Source of the DNA: Saprospiraceae bacterium
Lineage (GTDB): Bacteria > Bacteroidota > Bacteroidia > Chitinophagales > Saprospiraceae
DNA length: 64,000 bases
Direction: 5' to 3'
Assembly: GCA_016718205.1 (NCBI GenBank)
Contig: JADKEB010000001.1
Location: 1-64,000, forward strand
Within the stretch, counting starts at the first letter, position 1; each line of letters begins with the position of its first letter. The notes beneath the pieces are model-generated. The model did no database searches. It was given only the letters and a program-made list of their open reading frames with translations, and was not told the DNA's origin. This document shows, in pieces, positions 57,625 through 64,000 of this stretch. The translations under genes were made by a program, and so were the position numbers.

Positions 57625-59825
57625 TAGTTAGCTATTTCAGAGATAAATTTTATTCTCGTTAACAATACTTCTTCCTCTCCAATATCATCTTCCTGCAATT
57701 TTCTGATCGCTGCATCAATGGAATCAGTAGGTGATGATTTGAAGTAATCATATATTTCTTCAATGATCTCTTCATCCACTTTATCTTTTATGTAATAGTT
57801 GATATTAATTTTTGTGCCGTTATCCACAATATTATTCAATTCATAAAGTAACTCATCATGAGTCATCTCCACGTTGCGAGCAATATCATCAAATGGCATT
57901 TTTCTGTCAACGGACTGGATTATTGTCACTTTATTTCTTGACTTATTGGCGACTTGCTTGATGACCACCTCGGTTGGTCTTTCTATTTCGTTTTCATCCA
58001 CATACTTTTTGATGAGTTCAATGAATGGCTTGCCAAACTTTTGTGCTTTGCCCTGACTAACACCTGATATCTGCTGCATATCTTCCATACTAATGGGATA
58101 ATATGTTGCCATGTCTTGCAGGGATGGCTCGGAAAATATCACCCAAGGCTGCACTTTGAGCTTTCGCCCTTCTGATTTTCGAAGGTCTTTCAGCAATTCA
58201 ACAAGGACATTGTCCAATGCTGCTCCTTGTCCCGCTCCGTAATCGTAGTCACTGTCTTCTTTTACAGTGAAATCACGATTGAGCGGTATCATGATGGATT
58301 CCGGATGCTTGATAAATTTTTTACCCGCATCGGTCAGTTTGAGAATTCCGTATTGTTCAATTTCTTTATAAAGAAGATCATTTAGCACTGCTTGTCTGAA
58401 AATCGTATGCCAGAATAATTCATCTTTAGCAGCTCCTGATCCAAATAATTCCAGTTTGTCAAACTTGAAATCTTTCATATCTTTGGATGCTTTGCCAGTA
58501 ACAAATTCAACCAAAATTTTGATGGTATAATTTTCGTTGAGTTGGTCTACTACTTTAAGAGCAAGTTTCATTTCATTCATGACTTCTTCCTTCTTTTTTG
58601 GAAACTTGCAATTGTCGCACTTATTAGAGCACTTGCTGTCGTCATATTCCTCTCCGAAATAATGGAGTAAAAACTTCCTCCGGCAGGTATTGGTTTCCGC
58701 ATAGGCTATCACTTCATCCATCAGCTGAGCACTCAATTCTCTCTCTGCTACCGGTTTGTCTCTCAGAAATTTTTCAAGCTTGAGGATATCTTTGTAAGAA
58801 TAAAAAGCCAGACAATCACCCTTGAGTCCGTCTCTACCTCCTCGACCTGTCTCCTGATAGTAATTTTCAATACTCTTGGGAATATCGTAGTGAATGACAA
58901 AACGTACATCTGGCTTGTCGATACCCATACCAAAAGCTATGGTAGCCACGATTACTTCAACTTCTTCCATGAGAAAATCGTCTTGTACCTGAGTTCTGGT
59001 TTTAGCATCGAGTCCGGCATGATATGCTGAAGCTTTGATGCCATTGACAGTGAGTACTTTAGCTATTTCTTCGGTAGATTTCCGGGACTGAACGTAGATG
59101 ATACCTGATTTTCCTTTACTGGTTTTGATAAATTGGATAATACTTTTTACAGCATGATCTTTACTTACTTTTGGTCTGATTTCATAGTACAGGTTATCTC
59201 TGTTGAAAGATGATATAAAAATATTCGGATCATCCATTTCGAGACTCTTTACTATATCAGTCTGGACTTTTGGTGTAGCTGTGGCTGTCAGTGCAATGAT
59301 AGGTATGTCATCACCGATGGCAGAGATCATGGTCCTGATCCTTCTGTACTCAGGACGGAAGTCATGCCCCCACTCTGATATACAGTGCGCCTCATCCACG
59401 GCAACAAAGGAAATTTTGGATTTTTGAAAAAACTCAATGTTTTCATCTTTGGTTAGTGTCTCAGGAGCAATGAAGAGCATTTTTGTTCGCCCGGTCACAA
59501 TTTCGTTTTTTACTTCATTCATCTGGGTCTTGTTGAGAGATGAATTCAGAAAACTGGCTATATTATCTTCCTGGCTATACCCACGGATAGAATCCACCTG
59601 ATTTTTCATCAGCGCTATCAAAGGCGAAATAATGATAGCTGTACCTTCCATCATCATAGCTGGAAGCTGATAACACAGTGATTTACCACCACCTGTCGGC
59701 ATGATGACAAAAGTGTTCTTTTTATCCAGAACACTTTTTACTATTTGTTTCTGATCGCCTTTAAATGTTTCAAAACCAAAGTAGGTTTTGATGGCGGTAG
59801 TTATATCCTGATCTGTAAATACCAT
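57624..59825 (-). CDS. recQ: ATP-dependent DNA helicase RecQ
   Basis: The 733-aa protein has Walker A MPTGGGKSLCYQLP near 40, the DEAH box VDEAHCISEWGHDFRPEYRR near 134, and helicase motif VI in YYQETGRGGRDG. The zinc-binding Cys residues follow (CRRKFLLHYFGE and CSNKCDNC). An RQC winged helix and an HRDC domain (SLQDMATYYPISMEDMQQIS) come next, then an extra C-terminal helical region, which is why it is longer than E. coli RecQ. It unwinds DNA during repair and recombination. Confidence 0.95.
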   Translation of the reverse strand: MVFTDQDITTAIKTYFGFETFKGDQKQIVKSVLDKKNTFVIMPTGGGKSLCYQLPAMMMEGTAIIISPLIALMKNQVDSIRGYSQEDNIASFLNSSLNKTQMNEVKNEIVTGRTKMLFIAPETLTKDENIEFFQKSKISFVAVDEAHCISEWGHDFRPEYRRIRTMISAIGDDIPIIALTATATPKVQTDIVKSLEMDDPNIFISSFNRDNLYYEIRPKVSKDHAVKSIIQFIKTSKGKSGIIYVQSRKSTEEIAKVLTVNGIKASAYHAGLDAKTRTQVQDDFLMEEVEVIVATIAFGMGIDKPDVRFVIHYDIPKSIENYYQETGRGGRDGLKGDCLAFYSYKDILKLEKFLRDKPVAERELSAQLMDEVIAYAETNTCRRKFLLHYFGEEYDDSKCSNKCDNCKFPKKKEEVMNEMKLALKVVDQLNENYTIKILVEFVTGKASKDMKDFKFDKLELFGSGAAKDELFWHTIFRQAVLNDLLYKEIEQYGILKLTDAGKKFIKHPESIMIPLNRDFTVKEDSDYDYGAGQGAALDNVLVELLKDLRKSEGRKLKVQPWVIFSEPSLQDMATYYPISMEDMQQISGVSQGKAQKFGKPFIELIKKYVDENEIERPTEVVIKQVANKSRNKVTIIQSVDRKMPFDDIARNVEMTHDELLYELNNIVDNGTKININYYIKDKVDEEIIEEIYDYFKSSPTDSIDAAIRKLQEDDIGEEEVLLTRIKFISEIAN

Positions 59826-59876
59826 AGTATTATTATGTATCTTACTTTAATTAAAATTTTAAAAAAATCAACAAAA

Positions 59877-59990
59877 TTAGTACCTTTTACCAACTCCATT
59901 AGTGTCAATATCATTTAGCTTCCGGACGAAATCTCTGTCTGCAAGTCTGCATTTAATAACCAGAGCTTTCTGCGTTTGAGAAGATTCCAT
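59877..59990 (-). CDS. Possible very small protein upstream of recQ
   Basis: A 37-codon frame reads MESSQTQKALVIKCRLADRD and ends NGVGKRY, 51 bp upstream of recQ on the same strand. The composition is protein-like, but there is no family match I know and no clear promoter. It could be a leader or chance. Confidence 0.28.
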   Translation of the reverse strand: MESSQTQKALVIKCRLADRDFVRKLNDIDTNGVGKRY

Positions 59991-60175
59991 AAATATATTC
60001 ATTTTTTTATAAAACAATGTTAAAAACAATAAGAATTTTTATAATAAAAATAATCATTTACAATATTTTGAAAATGAATAAATTATATCTCATATTTAAA
60101 TGTGGCATGATATAACACCTTCACGTAAATCACTTATAAAAATCAGCTCAGAAGGTGAAAGCACAAAAAATTTTG

Positions 60176-60211
60176 TAAGTTTGGGCTGCCTTAAATTTAA
60201 GGCTTTTTTTT
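60176..60211 (+). promoter_or_regulatory. -7 box and leader hairpin before kdsD
   Basis: TAAGTTTG (60176-60183) fits the -7 box. It is followed at once by the palindrome GCCTTAAATTTAAGGC (60188-60203) and eight T, a terminator-like shape ahead of the coding start. No -33 TTG at 19 bp was found. An attenuator is possible. Confidence 0.4.
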
Positions 60212-60231
60212 CGGATGCCAAAAATACAAAA

Positions 60232-61206
60232 TTGAATTCAAATCAGTATACTTTCATAAAGGAAAAAATTATCAATTCCTTAAAAATAGAGGCAGATTCG
60301 CTTTATTCTTTGTGTCATTCGGTAAATGATGAGATGTGTGCGGCTATTGAATTGATTTACAACTCAAACGGAAGGGTGATTCTCACAGGAATTGGAAAAA
60401 GTGCATTGGTGGCTCAAAAAATTGTAGCTACATTAAATTCTACGGGGACCCAATCGGTGTTTATGCACGCAGCTGATGCCATACACGGGGATATAGGTAT
60501 GCTTTCAGAAAATGATGTCGTAATATGTCTCTCAAAAAGTGGAGACACACCGGAGATAAAGGTTTTGGTACCGCTGATAAAAAATTTTGGTAACAAACTT
60601 ATAGCTATTGTCAGTAATGAAAATTCTTTTCTTGCATTGCAATCAGATATATGCATTTATCTACCTATGGAAAAAGAAGCCGACCCCAATAATCTGGCAC
60701 CTACGACCAGTACTATCCTCCAGATGGCAATGGGTGATGCCATCGCTGTATCTTTGCTGTCGTTAAAGGGATTTACGGAAGATCAGTTTGCACGCTTTCA
60801 CCCTGGTGGCAGCTTAGGCAAACAACTTTACCTGAAAGTCAGAGACTTGATAGTAAGAAATGAAAAACCTAAAGTGTATCTGACTGATCCAATCAAAAAA
60901 GTGATATCAGAAATTTCAGGTAAAAGACTTGGGGCTACTGCAGTCATGGATGATAATGAGAATCTGAAAGGTATCATCACCGATGGTGATCTGAGAAGGA
61001 TGATGGAACGAACAGACGATTTTGTCTACATTCAGGCCGGGGACATCATGTCTGGTTTTCCGAAGACTATCAGTATAGACAACCTTGCAGTAGATGCATT
61101 TGCCATGATGAAAAAACATAGCATCACTCAACTTGTGGTCATGGAAGAAAACAGGTATAAAGGTATGGTGCATATCCATGACATGATGAGAGAGGGGATT
61201 ATTTAA
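60232..61206 (+). CDS. kdsD: Arabinose-5-phosphate isomerase (KdsD/KpsF type)
   Basis: From a TTG at 60232 the protein is 324 aa, the normal size. It has an N-terminal SIS domain with ILTGIGKSALVAQKIVATLN, FMHAADAIHGDIGML and CLSKSGDTPEIKVLVPLIK, then LAPTTSTILQMAMGDAIAV and FHPGGSLGKQL. Two CBS domains follow (VISEISGKRLGATAVMDDNE, KTISIDNLAVDAFAMMKKHS). It turns ribulose-5-phosphate into arabinose-5-phosphate for Kdo and lipopolysaccharide. The ATG at 60100 would add 44 odd residues across the palindrome and T run, so I reject it. Confidence 0.9.
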   Translation: MNSNQYTFIKEKIINSLKIEADSLYSLCHSVNDEMCAAIELIYNSNGRVILTGIGKSALVAQKIVATLNSTGTQSVFMHAADAIHGDIGMLSENDVVICLSKSGDTPEIKVLVPLIKNFGNKLIAIVSNENSFLALQSDICIYLPMEKEADPNNLAPTTSTILQMAMGDAIAVSLLSLKGFTEDQFARFHPGGSLGKQLYLKVRDLIVRNEKPKVYLTDPIKKVISEISGKRLGATAVMDDNENLKGIITDGDLRRMMERTDDFVYIQAGDIMSGFPKTISIDNLAVDAFAMMKKHSITQLVVMEENRYKGMVHIHDMMREGII

Positions 61207-61368
61207 GCTAATTCCCTGCGGTGCAATGGAGTACAATTTAGTTCAATTCAATTAGTTCAGAACCAAAATACCAAAAACCGTATGGCATAGATAGTAAAGC
61301 CCAAAGACTAAGGACCAAAGACATTTCCAAAACGCCTTTCATTTTCCATTAGATCATTCAATCAAAGA

Positions 61369-63234
61369 TTACCTTCCGACGTGCACAAGCAACACCGAAA
61401 TGTCAGAAGGCGATACGCCACTGATTCTGCTGGCTTGTCCTATGGTTCTGGGTCTTATTTTTTGGAGCTTTTCTCTTGCCTCAATGGACAAGGACTTTAA
61501 AGTATGATAGTCCAATCGATCCGCGAGTCTGACCGACTCCAATCTATCCATTTTTTCTACCATTTCCTGTTCTTTTCTGATATATCCATCGTACTTCATA
61601 GCTACTTCTGCTATGGTGATGGTCTCATTATCAAACTGGCCTAAGAATTCATCAACATAAGGAAGATTACTCCTGATATCAGCTATGTCTATATTTGGTC
61701 TGGTGAGAACAGATTTTGCTTTCACTTTTTGTTTCAATGGGGCAGAAGAGATGGATTCAAGAAAACCATTGATCAGATCGGGCTCCACACTTGTGTCGTC
61801 AAAATACCGCTCTATCCGTGCAGCATTTTCGATTTTGGCATTGACACGTTCCAACCTTTCTTCCATTCCCAGCATACCTAACTCACTCGCCAAAGGTGTC
61901 AGCCTGATATCAGCATTGTCCTGTCTCAGTAAAATCCTGTATTCTGCTCTTGATGTAAACATCCTATAAGGTTCATTGGTCCCTTTATTGACAAGATCAT
62001 CTATCAGAACTCCGATATACGCTTGTGATCGTTTTAATATAAAAGGTTCTTGTGCCCTGATGGCCAGGTGCGCATTGATTCCTGCCATCAATCCCTGACA
62101 TGCTGCTTCTTCATAACCGGTGGTGCCATTGATCTGACCAGCAAAAAAGAGATTTTTTATCAGCTTGGTTTCCAGATTCATATTAAGCTGTACCGGCGGG
62201 AAATAGTCATACTCGATCGCATAACCCGGCCTGAACATCTTCATATTTTCAAAACCCGGCACCTTCTTAAGTGCTTTGTATTGTACATCCTCGGGCAAAG
62301 AAGAAGAAAAACCATTGACATAAATCTCGCAAGTAGTCCAGCCTTCGGGCTCTACGAAAAGCTGATGTCTGTCTTTATCTGCAAAACGATTGATTTTATC
62401 TTCGATGGACGGACAGTACCTCGGTCCTAATCCCTGAATTCTACCATTGAACATTGGTGATCGGTCAAATCCTTCTTTCAGGGTTTCGTGCACATCTTCA
62501 CTGGTATAGGTCACATGACACGGCAATTGTTTTTGAATCACTGGAGTATCAGTGTAGGAAAATTTACCGGGTTTTTCATCTCCGGGTTGGATTTCCATCT
62601 TGGTGTAATCGAGTGACCTGCCATCTATACGTGGTGGTGTACCTGTTTTCATTCTTCCCGATTCAAATCCCAGACTGATGAGTTGTTCGGTGATACCGGT
62701 AGCTGATTTTTCTCCTGCCCTTCCACCGCCAAACTGTTTCTCACCGATGTGTATTAATCCATTGAGAAAGGTACCATTAGTCAGTACGACAGATTCTGAT
62801 TCTATTTCGAGTCCCAGGCTGGTAACGACACCTTTGCAGACACCATTTTTGATGATGAGGCCGGGAACTGTTTCCTGCCAGAAATCAATATTCGGGTGTC
62901 CTTCCAGCATTTCACGCCATTTGGCAGCAAACATCATTCTGTCATTCTGTGCCCGCGGGCTCCACATGGCGGGGCCTTTGGACATATTGAGCATTCTGAA
63001 CTGTACCATTGAGTAGTCCGTCACAATACCTGAATACCCGCCAAGCGCATCTACCTCTCGTACGATCTGACCTTTGGCAACACCACCCATGGCGGGATTG
63101 CATGACATTTGGGCGATGGTATTCATATTCATAGTGATGAGCAATACCTTAGACCCCATATTGGCAGCACCTACAGCAGCTTCGCAGCCTGCATGACCAG
63201 CACCTACTACAATTACATCATATTTTGGAAACAT
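61369..63234 (-). CDS. mnmG: tRNA uridine-5-carboxymethylaminomethyl modification enzyme MnmG
   Basis: The 621-aa protein is full length. It has the FAD-binding start DVIVVGAGHAGCEAAVGAAN, NPAMGGVAKGQIVREVDALG, the conserved TGTPPRIDGRSLDY, FVEPEGWTTCEIYVNG, and GYEEAACQGLMAGINA. With MnmE it modifies U34 of several tRNAs, including tRNA-Lys. The C-terminal helical domain ends QASRISGVSPSDISVLLVHV. The gene stands alone and convergent to kdsD. Confidence 0.97.
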   Translation of the reverse strand: MFPKYDVIVVGAGHAGCEAAVGAANMGSKVLLITMNMNTIAQMSCNPAMGGVAKGQIVREVDALGGYSGIVTDYSMVQFRMLNMSKGPAMWSPRAQNDRMMFAAKWREMLEGHPNIDFWQETVPGLIIKNGVCKGVVTSLGLEIESESVVLTNGTFLNGLIHIGEKQFGGGRAGEKSATGITEQLISLGFESGRMKTGTPPRIDGRSLDYTKMEIQPGDEKPGKFSYTDTPVIQKQLPCHVTYTSEDVHETLKEGFDRSPMFNGRIQGLGPRYCPSIEDKINRFADKDRHQLFVEPEGWTTCEIYVNGFSSSLPEDVQYKALKKVPGFENMKMFRPGYAIEYDYFPPVQLNMNLETKLIKNLFFAGQINGTTGYEEAACQGLMAGINAHLAIRAQEPFILKRSQAYIGVLIDDLVNKGTNEPYRMFTSRAEYRILLRQDNADIRLTPLASELGMLGMEERLERVNAKIENAARIERYFDDTSVEPDLINGFLESISSAPLKQKVKAKSVLTRPNIDIADIRSNLPYVDEFLGQFDNETITIAEVAMKYDGYIRKEQEMVEKMDRLESVRLADRLDYHTLKSLSIEAREKLQKIRPRTIGQASRISGVSPSDISVLLVHVGR

Positions 63235-63467
63235 GCCGCAAAGATAAGAAAATTGATCAATTTTCTCTAAATTAGGAATTTTGAATTAGTCCCACCACCT
63301 GTGAGATTTGTTTTTTTATATCAATCATAGATCTGCTATCTAACTGAAACTGAAGAATGAAAGCAATAACTGTTTCAATTTTAATAAAATATTCATCCAT
63401 TATCCTAAACAATTTATATTCAATGTTGTATGATTTTGTACACATATTTTCCATATCTACATTCATT

Positions 63468-64000
63468 ATGATCCTTTATCCCAAAGATATAAAAGAAAAA
63501 CTGGAATATTCTAAAATTATTGATACCATTTGTTCAGAATGTCTGTCCGGTATGGCAGTGGATTACTTCAGGAAGATAGAAATACTTACAGATCCACAGC
63601 ACATATCACAACTGATCAATGAAACGGATGAATATAAAAAAGCACTTCAACGGGGAGAATCCTTACCTATATCTTCTTTTGAATCAGTCACGGAAGATGT
63701 ACAATTGGTGCGCAAAGAAGGCTATGTTCTTGAAATAGATAGCATAAAAAACATTTACAGGATAGTCTCCATCGGTATGGAATTGGTGCAATACTTCTCT
63801 GATGCCGAGAAAGTCAAAATGAATCCACTCTTATCAGGAATAGTATCCGGTATAGTCATAGACAAAGCCCTGACAAAAGAAATCGACAGGGTACTCGATG
63901 AAGAAGGCGAAGTGCGGCCCAATGCTTCTGAAGAGTTGCTGCGCATCTCCAAACTGATCAAGTCCAGAGAAAGAGAAATAGAAAAAATTTTCAATAGTGA
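63468..64000 (+). CDS. mutS2: MutS2 family endonuclease, N-terminal part
   Basis: The frame opens at ATG 63468 (MILYPKDIKEKLEYSKIIDT) and stays open to the window edge, 177 codons. The start matches MutS2: IDTICSECLSGMA, then ALQRGESLPISSFESV, and the long helix PNASEELLRISKLIKSRERE of the clamp region. MutS2 acts on branched DNA and stalled ribosomes; the ATPase and Smr nuclease lie beyond the window. It is divergent from mnmG, 233 bp apart. Confidence 0.85.
   Translation, partial: MILYPKDIKEKLEYSKIIDTICSECLSGMAVDYFRKIEILTDPQHISQLINETDEYKKALQRGESLPISSFESVTEDVQLVRKEGYVLEIDSIKNIYRIVSIGMELVQYFSDAEKVKMNPLLSGIVSGIVIDKALTKEIDRVLDEEGEVRPNASEELLRISKLIKSREREIEKIFNS

Noticed and set aside
60100..60231. 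ATG start for kdsD at 60100
   Set aside because: It adds 44 residues without family similarity and reads across a -7 box, a palindrome and a T run.
63272..63466. 64-codon minus-strand frame between mnmG and mutS2
   Set aside because: No family resemblance, and it fills the divergent promoter region of two chromosome genes; likely chance.

Overview
The window comes from a member of the Bacteroidota, probably close to the Saprospiria. Support is AT-rich DNA, promoters of the TTG-N19-TAnnTTTG type, a type IX secretion C-terminal domain, DUF5777, RteC, Bacteroidota-type tyrosine integrase and gene content of the flanking chromosome. The family-level placement is inference.

Layout. (1) Bases 1-1873 hold the decayed 3' end of a respiratory complex I operon (nuoM-nuoN). 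(2) About 2000-52277 looks like one 50-kb integrative island inserted in the 3' end of a tRNA-Lys gene. The intact tRNA is at 52263-52335 (minus strand). A 16-bp exact repeat of its 3' end, inside a 22-bp repeat with one mismatch, lies at 2000-2021. Both copies are followed on the minus strand by an intrinsic terminator. TGTCGC-type boxes 11 bp apart lie just inside each end, and the integrase sits next to the tRNA. (3) 52448-64000 is ordinary chromosome: gcvP, an ECF sigma factor, aroQ, recQ, a kdsD-type isomerase, mnmG and the start of mutS2, all uninterrupted.

Inside the island, left to right: an ORF-less group II intron; an esterase lipoprotein; a one-piece AbiEi-AbiEii toxin-antitoxin fusion behind three matching 29-bp operators; a secreted endonuclease I; a replication-like module (HTH protein, winged-helix protein, DnaC-like ATPase) with 21-bp-phased iterons upstream; a haem-protein and beta-barrel cluster; an hsdR relic split by an IS4-like element with a 5-bp target duplication; a TetR-controlled RND efflux operon; and a minus-strand defence operon (type I restriction hsdR-M-S, dGTPase, primase-like protein, HEPN-like protein). 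Then come a macro-domain-like gene between 170-bp direct repeats, an array of long palindromes, and a run of same-strand gene units separated by a repeated structured element. One of those units, an MFS-rhodanese gene, is cut by an antisense group II intron. The island ends with small mobile-element proteins, RteC and the integrase.

A striking general feature is the number of one-base frameshifts between about 10 and 44 kb, often in short homopolymers. The affected genes include cytochrome c, hsdR, TetR, the cupin, the TolC-like protein, HEPN, dGTPase, hsdS, hsdM, the MBL protein, CDF, DsrE and MFS. The genes at 52-64 kb have none. This is either real decay of the island or locally poor consensus; raw reads would decide. 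No CRISPR array, rRNA, relaxase or conjugation gene was seen.
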